Both the position numbers and the translations under genes were made by a program. The notes under the pieces were generated by a model. It saw only the letters and a list, made by a program, of their open reading frames with translations. It was not told the DNA's origin and ran no database searches. Below, one piece after another: positions 44,057-55,625 of a stretch of DNA of 64,000 bases (positions within the stretch are counted from its first letter, which is position 1; the number at the start of each line of letters is the position of its first letter). Source of the stretch: Buddleja alternifolia (Eukaryota > Streptophyta > Magnoliopsida > Lamiales > Scrophulariaceae); NCBI GenBank assembly GCA_019426215.1, contig CM033405.1:28984199-29048198 (forward strand). Reading direction: 5' to 3'.

Positions 44057-44072
44057 GGGAGTGGGGGCATTA
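44057..44072 (+). other. polypurine tract of A
   Basis: gggagtgggggcatta lies directly before the 3' LTR start at 44073. Confidence 0.85.
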
Positions 44073-44613
44073 TGATGTGCACCAAAAATATCTAAGGGCA
44101 TTATGGTAATTAACCTGCCCCCAACTTGGCTCGGGCTGCCACCCAAGGATCAATTCCCCGATTAATATCCCAGTCGACTCTGAAAGGCTGCTGATCCAAC
44201 ACGAATATGGGTCGTTACATTATTAAGGCCTTAAAGTTGATTGGGCTATTATAATTAAATAAGGGCTAGGTAATGGGTATGTTGCTAAGTCTGGTGGGCT
44301 GCTGCTACAATTGAGCCCACGACCCATAGCCCACCATCAGTCCTGTATATACTTTCAAAGAGGCTGATGGCATTTATTATATGATCTACTCTCTCAGAAA
44401 AAATCCACTGGCTACTTCTGAGGGTAATTTCACCAAAGAACTACGAACTGACTTTATCTCATTTCTTCGGGTACATAGGCAGCTTGCATATCAGTGAGTA
44501 CAGTCTATAAATTCATCAACCACCAACCTAGTTTGTCGTGAGTTGAATCAGAATCTCCACCCCACGTGACAATTCACATGATATATTCTGACTGATGAAT
44601 TCTACCATCATCA
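44073..44613 (+). repeat. 3' LTR of gypsy element A
   Basis: 541 bp, ends ctaccatcatca, followed by the gtaac duplication (44614-44618). A substituted TATA region (tgtatata) lies at about 44345. Confidence 0.92.
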
Positions 44614-44747
44614 GTAACCAAAGCTACTCAATGATAAGACAATCTCTAGCAAAAATTTACATATTGGTAGGCATGACATGGGAATGGCGTTCAACGATCA
44701 TGATCAGTTTAATGGAATTTGCCGCAAATGTGGCTTAAGTTATTTAT

Positions 44748-45456
44748 GGGGTGATGCACTTTTCCCTCCTCACCTATTGAAAAGTCCTCACCTATCATAA
44801 ATGTGCACTTAACCCCCTCGGTCAGATTCGGGCAACACTCAGAGGTAAAGTGCTACAAACCAAATTGGTGAGGGGCTAGTGTGCTTAGTTCTTAAGTTTC
44901 TTATATTTTTTTTAAAATTCAAATATTCTTAATTTTCCAAAAATAAAACCGACAAAATAAAAAAATTCAAACATCAAAACAAATTTGAGAAAAAAACACA
45001 AAAAGAAAGGAAAAATTCAGAAATAATCTTTAAAATTTTGAAAATTTTATAAAGAAATCAAAGGAAAAGAATAGAAAATTCCTGAAAATTAAAATTCAAC
45101 TAAATCTCTGAAAATGTTCATTAAAAAATAGAAAAGTAATAAGACAAAACTAAAAATTTGAAAAATCCAAAAAAAATAGATTAGAAGAATAAAAAAAGAA
45201 GTTTTTAGTTTTTTTACAAATTTTTTATTTTTAAAATTTTATTTTTATACTTTTTTTTATTTTTTTCTTATTTATTTTCATGTTTCCGGATTTTTGAATT
45301 GCCTTTTTTATTTCTGAAAAATTAAGAATATTTGAAAAAAAAAATGTTAAAAAATGCAAGATACTTGAGAACTAAGCAGACTACCCCCTCACCTATGCGG
45401 TTTGTAGCACTTTGCCCCTGGTGTGCTGCCCGAACTGACCGAGGGGGGTAAAGTGC
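44748..45456. mobile_element. TIR element, left part (split by gypsy element G)
   Basis: The left arm (44748 to about 44880; ctcacctattgaaaag, ggtaaagtgctacaaacc) is inverted in the right arm, which starts near 45390 (ggtttgtagcactttgcccc), is interrupted at 45456 and resumes at 60075. The interior (44890-45380) is very AT-rich and has a minor internal symmetry. No transposase. Arms longer than 100 bp suggest a Mutator-like MITE, but no clean 9-bp duplication was found. Confidence 0.75.
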
Positions 45457-46000
45457 ACTGATGTGTGTCCGATTCACACCAACAATATTTATATTATTTT
45501 ATATAGGATAATTGAATACAATATATGAGGCAATATATATTTATGTATATTTTGACAGAATAACAATGTAAAAGCATAAAAGTCTTGTTTTATTCATCTT
45601 CCATGGGAGTATTTATACAAATCTTTTAGGCTTTAGATTAATCGTGGCAGCTGGAATGAAGCTTGCTACTTTCCTCATCCAACTATGATAAAATGGCTAA
45701 TCAGGACAACTGAAAATCAGGAAGCGCGTCTTGTAGTGGATCCAGCGAGGATTGAGCCCAAATTGCCTTGATTGAAGGAGGCCCAGTATGGTAAGAGCTT
45801 GATTTTTGGGCCATTTCTTCTTCTTAATTGATCTTGATTTATCCTTGTTTCTTTGGTCAAAGTCTTTCCATAATCTAGCCCAAATCCAACAAAGCAAGTC
45901 GACCCCTGGGGCCGAGCCCATGTAGGAAAATTACCCTTTCTTTACTAGCAATTGGGCTTCTTTTTGCTTTGCCCAATTTAGGTAACTTTCACCCACGTCA
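45457..46000 (-). repeat. 3' LTR of element G
   Basis: 544 bp; minus-strand TATA-like tataaata at 45610-45617. It begins at the interrupted right arm of the TIR element. Confidence 0.92.
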
Positions 46001-46016
46001 ATAGTCCCCTCAACTC
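46001..46016 (-). other. polypurine tract of G
   Basis: Read on the minus strand: gagttgaggggactat, immediately before the LTR. Confidence 0.8.
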
Positions 46017-46696
46017 TAAAGTTTGACAATTTTGTCAAGCTGCAAGAGTTTTAAAGAAGAAATTATACATGGGCCAAGCTGGTATTGTCAGTTCGAATTT
46101 AGGCTTGAATACACTTCTTTGGGTTGAGCTAACTACAATACTGGGGCCCAAAAATGAAATCGGCTCTCTTATCCTTCCTGGCCCAGCCCGCGTTCTCGAA
46201 AGGTCACCTAGGGCCTCTAGGTGGTGACGTCATCTGAAGTGATGGATAGGAGACGTCTCTTGCTCTCTCCCACGTCCTTGGTAACTGCACGTGTATGCCT
46301 AGGGTTTTGCACACCATTATTGCAGTTATGGCTTGGGGGAGCGCCATAACTGCTCCAGGTGCCCCGACTGCCTACCACGTGTAGGAGCTGGTTTTCTTTT
46401 GATCCCACCTTTATTTCTTTTTCTCTTTTAAATTTCAGATTTTTTCTTTTTCTTCCATTTATTTGAAGATATTTTCTTGCCTTATTTAAAGGATTCTTCT
46501 TGCCTTCTTCTCCCTTTCTCTTCCCTTGTTAAAAACCCTTTTTTTTGTGTCTTCCACTTCCTCCAAAAATCCTGCAAGTTTCTGGAAGAGCGGTTACCAC
46601 TCCCTTCAACCCACGTTCGAAGTCCATTAATTCCATTAGGTATTTATCTCTCCCCCCTTCTTTGCTATTTTTCGTATTTGTTGTTGCTTTGCGTGC

Positions 46697-47960
46697 GTGA
46701 AAATGTCTAACGTCTCTGACCCCCTTGTTGTTTTTTCCGATGATCCCGTAGACCACCTTCCTCCTGATCCTATGGAGATGGCGGCGCCACCAGCGGCCGC
46801 TGCCGCTGACCCTCCTTTGCCTTCACTTTTCGTAGGCGAGTCATATAGTGCCAATCAACCTATAGACTTTGTAGATGTTGACTCTTCTTCCCTTTCTCCC
46901 TTTAACAGTACCCACATGTCAGGGTTTACTTTTCCTCCATCCTCGGTTAACTAAGGGACAAATCTGACTAGTGCGGTCTCAGACCATGAGGACCTGAATC
47001 AGCCAGATTCGGATGCCCTAAACGATATAGAAGAGACAACCTTGGATCTCCAGGAAAGGACCCATCTGGCTGCTCCAGGAGCCCGCTTTTGGATCATTTA
47101 CAGGTCGCGCTTTACTCGCCATCAAGAGCACATCATCAGGGATAACTATGGTATCCATGCTTATTATCGCATCCAGGTGCCTTCTACCCAAGATCGGGCT
47201 CATCTCCCTCCTGAGGATTTTTACACCTTCTATGTTATGCATCTTAGGGAAGGCCTTCACTTCCCTATCCCCCCTTGTACGTTCAAATAGCCCGTCATTT
47301 TAGGCTCTCCTTAAATCATCTAGCTCCTAATGCAATACGCATTATCGTGAGTTTTGCTGTTTTGATGAGCAGTTTTGACTATCCCCCTTCAGTTGATCTT
47401 TTTTATGCTTTGTTTCTTCCTCGGGTGTTCTGCAGTGATTCTAGCATTTTTTACTTGACTTCTAGGGGTGAAGCAAGGTTCTTGACTTCCTATCCTCACT
47501 CTGAAAAGGATTGGAAGAAGAACTTTTTCTTCATTGCTCCCCCTGCTGGTGTAGTATAGGACTTTCCTCATGACCATCTGGAAAGGCATGAGGGCCACAA
47601 TCTTTTTCCCCTTCATGCAAAACCTCTTCATTTTGATCAAATAGTTGAATTTTTGAATTAGGATGAGTATAATACTGACAAGTTAACTGATCCCCACCTG
47701 TTGTACCATTTTGGTTTGAGTCTCCTGGCTGTTGATATGTAGGGTGAATCTATTGGTTGCTTTATTTTTTCCTGTGATTTTTTGTTTATTGGCTTGCTGT
47801 GCTAAATCTGTTGTTTGATTATTTTGCTTTTGTTTTTGTTTTTGTTTTCGTAGCTGAGATCATGGAAGCAGCTCGCCTTGCTGAGGCTAAACGTCGCTGA
47901 AGGAGGAATGTTGCAGGGGCTCCTCCTATATTACCCCCCCTAGCAAGCGGTCCTCCAGCA
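46697..47960 (+). pseudogene. antisense gene of element G, 5' part (PF04195-type)
   Basis: Plus strand, opposite to gag-pol. The frame at 46697-46954 gives an acidic and Ala-rich N-terminus; 47042-47290 and 47275-47559 give the PF04195-like domain (HLREGLHFPIPPCTFK, then RHFRLSLNHLAPNAIRIIVS). A frameshift near 47280 and stops at 46952 and 47557 break it. An intron-like T-rich stretch (about 47740-47853) ends tttgttttcgtag before codons for MEAARLAEAKR. Solo LTR E interrupts the gene at 47984; it continues at 51301. Confidence 0.75.
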
Positions 47961-47983
47961 GGAGTACAGCCCTAAGTGGCCCC

Positions 47984-50900
47984 TGTTGGGTTTCATAAAA
48001 AATAACATAAACGCAGCGGAAGGATTTCAAAAATTTAATTAAAACCCAAAGTGTTCTCTAATTGCATAATTGAATCAAAAATTCTTTAACAAATAAATCA
48101 ACTTACCCGTTGAAGCGAGATGGTAGAAGAATCCAATTCTTCTTCAACTCTTCGAATTGATGAACTTCTTGAATTCTTCAATCCTCGTATCTTCAAGTCT
48201 TGATTTCTTGAAGCTTCTTGAAAATTAATCCAAACAACGACGCACGTTGTCTCTAAATAATCACTCACGAATTGATGATGAAAAATCCCACTTTTTTCTC
48301 TATAGGGGCGACGGCTAGTGTGTATAGAGGGGGAGGATATTTTTTTTCTTCTTCTATTTGGAGAGTTACAATGAATTGTACCTTGTGTTGTATCTCTAGG
48401 TTAAAGTCAAGAGAAGTCTTTTATACCTCAATGACTTATTGACCAAGACAAAACAAAAGAGACCACCTTGATCATCTTTCTAGACCTAATGGGCGTCCTC
48501 ATGGACGCCCCATATGTTGGGAATGTGCCCTCGATGGCAACGAGGAGTTAGAATATAAGGCACAAGTTTATATTGTGCAACCTCTAATTAATATAAAGGC
48601 AACAATATGTTGTTCGTATAATTCTTGATAGCATCTATAAAGTCTTAAATGAACAACTAGTCCATGTGTGTCAAGGCAAACCATCGCATTCCTTAAGGAG
48701 ATGGACACTGGAAGGGTTTAGTACTTGATCACTTAAATCGTTCGCCAGTCGGAGAATCTCAATTGGGCATTGAGATTCGTATGGACTTGTATGAACCATG
48801 CTTTGACAAAGGAGTGCCAGTCGAACACTATGGGATAGTGGGAGTTTGTGTTATAGATACATTGATGGGATTAGTGTATTCGAACACGACTCGTAGTAAT
48901 CCGATCACATGGGTTTTTACTCATTGACTGTCAATGATTGGATTACTGATTATGAAGGTATGTGTGTGCATTAGAACTGAGGAGTTATGGTCACAGTGTG
49001 CTTGTGACGTTGGATTCTGTCACTAGAGTAGTTAGACCCAAATCACCCGTTGAAAGGTGGGGTCAACCTCAAAATTCGTTCCAATGGGTAAGTAGCATGT
49101 GAGGTGATTACCCAGAAGGAATTCACTGTCTCGAAAGTAAATGAGAAGTATCATATGCGATCATAGGTAAATGAGATTGAAAGTCTCTGGCTAGAGCTGA
49201 TCAACTAACTCGTGTTTAGTAATCTCATATTACTATGATTCTTAAGCATATTATCGAGTCCTGTGAGTTTGACATATTCCATGACTCTCACTCAATCGGG
49301 ATACGTCAGTGAAGGGCTTATACTCATACGGTATTCATAATCTAGAGGTTCGTAATGACATAGTCATTTCGTACTTGATTGGGCTACGATGTGGGGCCAC
49401 GGTACTGGCTAGGTGTCACCCACATCCTTCAGTATCCTCCCATTGCGAATTGAGACGAACCTAGAGAGTCGCGCTATAAAAAAATAGACGGGGAAATCAA
49501 GTCTTGTATTTGGAGGGCGTTTTGGTAATTTGTCCTTTGGAAGGACGAATTAATTAATTGGGTAAATTAATTTAATTGGTTGTTTAATTGGATTAAACAA
49601 TGGTTAATTAAATTAATTAGTTTGCACAGTTAATTGACTGGGTTAATTAAATATTTAAAATAGAATATTAAATTATTATTTATTTAATTAATTAATATTC
49701 ATTTATTCAATATATATTTAATTGGATTAAATTAACTGGACTCAACATAGCCCAATTAATTGTCCAATAAAGCCCATATGGGCGTGTGTGTGATCCGGTG
49801 GGCTTAAGTTGTATTTAATCCTCCAACACAAGCCAGAGAACACAAGAGAAATGATTACGTGAAATTCCTCCACCAGAAATACTAAGTAGAGAAAAATGTT
49901 TTTCTCTCTTCCAGTCCACTCAGTTTCGCTTAGCCGCCATGGAGATTGGAGATGGAGATTTCCCGGAGTCCGTTCCTGCGTGATGATCTAGAGATGGTAC
50001 AATTGAACCATTGGAGAACATTGAAAACCACGAGGATTGAAGATTGAATACGCGAAAAGGTAAGTTTTTCGTATTCATCTTTTTCTTGTTCAAAATCGAC
50101 GAAAGCCACGAATTGATCTTGGTTTGGAAATTCGGATCTGTTTTTCATTTCCGCTGCGCATGCCCAATAGGATTCCCAACACCATATAGGGCCCCAAAAA
50201 TTTTCTTTTGCTTTGTTTAATTAATCCTTTATTCAATTTAATAATTTATTTTATCCAATAAATTAAATCTCTCCAAAATAAAATAGAAAATAGAAAATCC
50301 TTTTTAATTTTCTTCATCAATTCTTTTGCGCAACTCTTTAGGTTAGTTTCATTTGGCAATGAGAGGAAACCAAAAGAAGTGGGTAACACCTAGCCAGTCA
50401 CGTGTCCCACTTCGTAGCCCAAATGAAATACGAATGAAGGATCATTCCACAACCTTCCAATCGTAAATACCGTATATGTATAAACCTTTTGCCCCGGTCA
50501 AGTGAGAGTCACGGTTATGTCAAACTGACTAGACTTGACTATATGTATAAATTATAATAATACGAGATCATTGAGATCGATTAAGTGCCTAGCACAATCG
50601 TCTCTTTTGTTTTGGCCAAAGACTTTGATCTCTATTTATCTATAATCACATAGGGTACATTCTCATTCACTTATGAGAGAACAAATCCCATATTAGTTAT
50701 CTGTTAAGACTACCACTTGCTCATCAAGTCCGCATTTCGAGGTCGACCCCACCAATGGGTGAATAGGGTCTAACTACTCTAGTGAAAGACTTGACGTCAC
50801 AAGTGCATCTTGAGCCTGATACTTCAGGTCAAAGGTTCACATATACCTTTTATACATAATCAATTATGTCATTGACAGTCACAGAGTGAAAACCCATGTG

Positions 50901-51300
50901 ACAGAACCGATGCGAGTAATGTTCAAGCATTTCAGTTCCACTGATGTGCCTACAGTCTTAAGCTCTCACCATCACATGGTGCTCGACTGGCACTCCCATG
51001 TCAGAGCTAAGATTGTACAAGTATTCGAAGTCTTTATTTGCCCATTAAAGATTTTATATTACTTGCGAACTAGTTTTAGTAATCAAGGTCGATCTCTGTA
51101 GTGCCATTCTTCCTATCCCATAGGAAGTAGAGGGATCACACTGAAAACACGGATAAAATGTTTTACACAACTTATAGATGCAGATAAGAATTAAGTGTAA
51201 ATTAAAAGATGCCTTTATAATAAATAACATTTAAGTTCAATACAAAATAGATGCCCTATTCAGACTATCCTCTATGGCATCTGAGGGCATAATTCTAACA
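47984..51300 (-). mobile_element. solo LTR E, same family as 16896-18505, minus orientation
   Basis: On the minus strand it starts tgttagaattatgccctcag and ends aacccaaca, closely related to the solo LTR at 16896-18505. Flanks gcccc (47979-47983) and acccc (51301-51305) give a 5-bp duplication with one mismatch. It is split by solo LTR D; without D it is about 1.65 kb. No internal retrotransposon region. It interrupts the antisense gene of G. Confidence 0.85.
48515..50181 (+). mobile_element. solo LTR D, same family as element C, inside E
   Basis: A 1667-bp unit starts tgttgggaatgtgccctcga, ends gattcccaaca, and has perfect ccata duplications (48510-48514 and 50182-50186). It matches both LTRs of element C and retains the segments missing in C's 5' LTR. 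Its insertion point follows a small hairpin (gggcgtcc...ggacgcccc, 48491-48511) in E. Confidence 0.9.
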
Positions 51301-52446
51301 ACCCCACCTATGACTATCTCTCCACCAGCCTTGTCATCTGCCCCAAGTCACGACTCAGCTCACACCAGAGAAATTGCAGCAGGAAAAAGGCCTGCTGCTG
51401 AAGATTCCTCTAATGTGCCCTCCCAGAAGCGTAGCTTTGCCAGTCCTCGCCTAAGGGATGTGTTCCCTCCTCTGTCCTTCAACTCTCCTGATCCCCTTGC
51501 CTACCATACCAGTTCTAGGGCTCAGGACACTTCTGGCTCCACTATTTTGAAGAGCAATGATCATTCCCTGTTGCGCAGCTTCTTGCAGAACATGGCCAAC
51601 TCAGCTGACCGTCATCAGCTAGAATCGATGACTGATGAGGACGTTGACAAGCTGGCCCTGGAGATGACCCCCAAGTTATATCTTTGCTTTTTTCTTGACT
51701 TTCATCACTTGCCTTTGAAATATGACCTGCTGACTTTGTGCCTAATTTGTCGCAGTACTTCCTGGTGATGGGGAGGTCGGTTTTGAGGCGCACAGGTGAC
51801 CTTTCCGACCTGAAAAAGAAACTGAGCACAACACAGAACAAGATTAAATCCTGTGAGACCGCTGAGAAGTTCGCACGAGAAAAAGAACTCAAAGCCTTGA
51901 GGCATGTCCAGGAGCAGGAGCGGCGCAATGCTGTATTGTTCAGCAGGGTTAGGACTTTGGAGGAGAGGCTACAGGATGTGCTCACTGAGCAGGAGGAGGA
52001 GCTCCGGGACACTTTGATCAGGGAGAGGAAAGCTTGGGCTACTGCGTTTCCTACCACCGATGAGGGTCGCGCTTTTGCTGAACAGGTCAAGAATGCCTTC
52101 CTGGCCTTGGATGAGTTTATTGAGAAAGTTGAAGACAAATCCCTGGAGTATTTCTACGAGGGTTTTGAGGGGTGTAGAGCCCAGTTTGCCGCGAGAGGCC
52201 TGCCACCACCCGGAAATGATGATTTATTTTTAGATGCCGAGGTCGCGCTGGATGCCTCTGTTCTTGGCGGAGCAATTGTGGTTCCACCTTCTTTTCTTGC
52301 TGAATCGGCTTTGCCCGTAATCAATCCAGCTGATTAGCCTGCTGAGGGTCTTGTTGGAAATCTTGCTGAAGATTCTACTGGTCAACCAACTGTGGAAGAT
52401 GATGAGGCCACTGAGTTGGTTGGAAATCCCCCTGCTAACATAGAGT
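51301..52446 (+). pseudogene. antisense gene of element G, 3' part (coiled coil)
   Basis: Resumes after solo LTR E. The frame at 51274-51768 (real sequence from 51301) is Ser/Pro-rich, ending LESMTDEDVDKLALEMTPK at a donor-like gt. A T-rich intron-like segment (about 51675-51755) ends tttgtcgcag. The next exon (51756-52335) encodes a long helical region (LSDLKKKLSTTQNKIKSCET; VRTLEERLQDVLTEQEEEL) and a conserved tail (EYFYEGFEGCRAQFAARGL) comparable to YYHGFCSCVKQF in B. Stop at 52335-52337, with a related acidic stretch after it to 52446. This exon is the best preserved of any antisense copy here. Confidence 0.8.
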
Positions 52447-53528
52447 AGGGTTTTGATCTTTTGTGGATGCTTTTTTAGGCCTATGTGCCTCCCGAACAAT
52501 GTTTTTATTTCTTGTTGGCCTGCCTTAATAGGCAGATGGGTGTTTTTGCTCCCCCCTTCTCTTGAAAGGGGTTTGGACAATATGTTTTATGCACTATTTC
52601 CTTTTATAATTCCCTTGCCTTATATTTTCGTGCAAAAGTCTTTCAAATGTGCTGCATGCATGATAGGTGAGTTGCATAGTATTTGGAAAAATTAATTTCT
52701 ATCTATGAATCAGAAATTACAACTTTACCGTACTTTGTCATTTTTTATGAAGCGTTATTACAAGGGATGGGATATAAGAAAAATGCTATACCAATTTAGG
52801 AAAACCATGCTACATGTTAGGTGCTTTTCTGCCGAGCTGTTTCAACAATCCTTAGGAAATCAATATCTTTAAATAGGCATTTATGACAAACGTTTTCTTG
52901 TGTTACATATGCAAATACATGAACTCACCATTTTGTATCCTTTTGGCTATCCTTATGACTCTCTGCACCATCCCGTCCCTCATATTTTTAGTTATCACGA
53001 GCTTGCACTTGGCTAGGGTGTCACCGCGACATCCTTCCTTATTCTCCAGGCGCCGCTTTTCCACCTTATATCGCTAGGGCGTCAGAAGTGGACCTGAGGT
53101 CTCACCCTAGCCAAAGGAGTGGACCGGAGTCACACTCAACCTTATCTCTCCAATACTACCTTATATGTCCTTAGGTACGGGCCGGAGCCACGTCCCCCCG
53201 TCCTTATATCTTCTGCATTACATCCATCCTTATTTCTTCTAGGTGTAGGTCGTATCAGATCCGTAACTGAATGGCACCTGGCTAAATAGATCCCGGTATC
53301 CCACCTTGGTGTTACATTCCTAGTCACCGTCTACCTTCACTCACCAGCTCCCACCGAAACTACTATTTTGAGTAAAAATGTATAAGATGCTGGTGTATTT
53401 ACGAAAGAAAAGAAATTATCAAGAAGGGAATAAATAAGTGCGGAGTTTTATTGACACTTAGCTGATTTTGCAGTTTCCCACCCTGCAAAAGAGGCTCATA
53501 TTTCTCCTGAAATCATTTATTTAAATGG
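52447..53528 (-). other. 3' spacer of element G
   Basis: About 1.1 kb between the antisense gene and integrase. Around 53010-53330 a loosely repetitive block (gccggagccac, ggaccggagtcac, ggacctgaggtctc) gives unsupported open frames. No domain recognised. Confidence 0.55.
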
Positions 53529-54600
53529 TTACAATAATAATAAAAAAGACAATAAATCAAAATATTCTCTTGCTATTCTTGATACATCAGACATAGAATT
53601 TCTTAGGTTCTGGATGTTCCATGGCCTGGGCAGCTGCCTTTCTTCGCCGTTCTGCAGCTCATAAACACCTCCTCTTAACACTCTCGTAACCTTGTATGGA
53701 CCATCCCAGTTGGTCCCCAGCTTCTTCACAGCATGAGTGGCATCCACTCTCTTTAGCATGAGGTCTCCCACCTAAAGTGACCATGTTTTTACTTTTGCTG
53801 CCTGTGTCCTTGCTATGCGCTGCTTGTATAGCTCGATTCGTCGATATGCTACCTCCCTCCCTTCCTCTATCAGGTCTAGCTTCTCCCTCAAGCGGGCTTC
53901 ATTCTACTCGGCCTCGAAGTGCTAAACCCGAAGAGTGGGTATCCTGACTTCAGGTGGTATAATAGCTTCAGTTCCATAAACTAATAGGAATGGGCTTTCT
54001 CCTGTGGTTGTCTTGGGAGTGGTTTTATAAGACCATAGTACTGATTGCAGCTCGTCCACCCAACTGCCCCCTGCTTCCTCCAACCGGGTCTTCAGTCCTT
54101 GTACTAATATTCTGTTGGTGACTTCCACTTGACCATTCGTTTGGGGGTGTGCCACCGAGCTGAAACGCAGTTGGATTCCCATTTCTTCACACCATTCTTT
54201 CAATCTTGCTCCGCTGAACTATCGGCCATTGTCGGATATTATCTCTCTAGGTATACCATACCTACATATTATGTTTTTCCAGAGAAAGCGTATCACTTCC
54301 ACCTCCGTTATTCGGGCTAATGCCTCTGCCTCTACCCACTTACTGAAGTAATCCACTACTACCAGCAAAAATTTCTTCTGTGCTCGCCCTACTGGAAAAG
54401 GTCCAACTATGTCCATTCCCCACCTGGCAAACGGGCAGGGAATACTGAGCGAGTGTAAGTACTCGACGGGCTTTAATATGAGGTTGGCATGTTTCTGACA
54501 TTTCTCGCAACTCTTTTCTAGCTCAACTGCGTCTCCTCTCGGACTAGGCTAAAAGTATCCCGCTCTCAAGGTTTTGCCGGTGAGGGCCCCTCCTGCGATG
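53529..54600 (-). pseudogene. integrase of element G
   Basis: Minus strand. The core begins near 54416 with MDIVGPFPVGRAQKKFLLVV (first catalytic Asp), continues SDNGR (second Asp), and after a TAG just beyond the second Asp (about 54217-54219) reads HPQTNGQVEVTNRILVQGLK with the catalytic Glu intact. LWSYKTTPKTTTGESPFLLV follows. The C-terminal frame at 53529-53771 reads VGDLMLKRVDATHAV-like and NWDGPYKVTRVLRGGVYEL. The zinc-binding region upstream of 54430 is partly broken. All three catalytic residues survive; the TAG and one gap before 53771 disable it. Confidence 0.9.
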
Positions 54601-54614
54601 TGACTGCCACAACA

Positions 54615-55622
54615 TCACTCGTGAATTTCTCTCAAGATGTACTTTCCTTCTTCCACAGATATACACTTCAAATATGGCTGGACAAAGCATTTTTTATACA
54701 AGATCCCCTCTAGGAGAGCAAACCTCTTGGCTCTCATGAGCATCCTTTGCAGATTGTATCGGTTTGCTGGCAGGGTTCCATCGAAAAGGTATCTTACAAT
54801 TGTCGTCCTCCAATCGGCCTCATCTGTCACTTTGAATACTTATTCTCCTTTACTTTCCATGTTGGATCGATTGGCTGTTTGTATGGTAATATGTCTAGAC
54901 TTGGAATCTACTATTGAGCTTCCTAGTTTAGACAGGTAGTCAGCCTTGCTGTTCTCAGCACGATGTATCTGGTGAACGTCAAATACTTTAAAATTCTTTC
55001 TCAAAGATTCTACTATCTTCAGGTATTTTGCCATCCGTTCTTCTTTTGCTTCATAAGCCCCTTCTATCTGCTTAGTTACCAGTTGGGAATCCGAATAAAC
55101 TATCAGATTTTTCGCTCCTCCTTTTATTGCCATTTTTAGCCCAATGATGAAGGCTTCATACTCGGCCTCGTTGCTGGACATGAACTCAAATTTTATCGCA
55201 TACTCCAGCTGGTCTCTCTCTGGGGTGGTCAACAGGATTCCAGCCTCGCTGCCGGTATGAGTGGCCGACCCATCTACATGTAGTAACCATATATTCTCTT
55301 TATCTTCCTCTTTTTCTTCGGGCTTTGTCATCTCAGTAACAAAATCTGCTAACACTTGTGCCTTAATGGTCATGCGAGCTGCATATTCAATTTTGAATTC
55401 TCCTAGCTCCACTGCCCACTGTACCAGCCTACCTGATGTACTTGCTTTCCCCAGCACCATTTTCAACGGTTGGTTGGCCTTTACTATAATTTTATACATT
55501 AAGAAGTATGGTTTCAGTATCCTTGCCGTTATTACCACGGCAAATGCTAGCTTTTCTATCTCTGAATATCTTGTCTTAGCATCACTTAGCACTTTTTTGA
55601 CATAATACATCGGTCTTTCCAC
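54615..55622 (-). pseudogene. degenerate RNase H, second RNase H and linker of G
   Basis: The 260-residue frame 54840-55622 starts in the first RNase H (YYVKKVLSDAKTRYSEIEK; no catalytic Asp in the preceding LYISVAEKVVSAVLV). It includes the second, archaeal-like RNase H with all four acidic positions: LLHVDGSATHTGSEAG, SSNEAEYEAFIIGLKMA, NLIVYSDSQLVTKQIEGAYE and ENSKADYLSKLGSS. The frame at 54615-54830 is the linker to integrase (FALLEGILYKKCF). This is the most complete second RNase H in the window. Confidence 0.9.
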
Positions 55623-55625
55623 TTT

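Larger units (their letters stand above)
13873..44613 (+). mobile_element. Ty3/gypsy Tat-type element A (host of a nested cluster)
   Basis: Paired LTRs (13873-14409 and 44073-44613) start tgatgtgcaccaaaaa and end ctaccatcatca. They are flanked by ataac and gtaac, a 5-bp duplication with one mismatch. About 30.7 kb separates the outer ends, but a 1.6-kb solo LTR and the 21.1-kb element B account for most of it; element A itself is about 8 kb. Order: primer site, residual protease-to-RT segment, RT, degenerate RNase H, second RNase H, integrase (in three pieces), 3' spacer, antisense gene, polypurine tract. The second RNase H and antisense gene place it in the Tat/Retand group. Gag is missing. 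Confidence 0.9.

Noticed and set aside
46217..46408. Small open frames in the 3' spacer of element G
   Set aside because: No motif, and they overlap the region upstream of the antisense gene on the opposite strand.
53010..53330. Promoter or RNA gene in a loosely repetitive spacer block of G
   Set aside because: Only weak repetition of ggaccggag-like words; no recognisable RNA structure or promoter.
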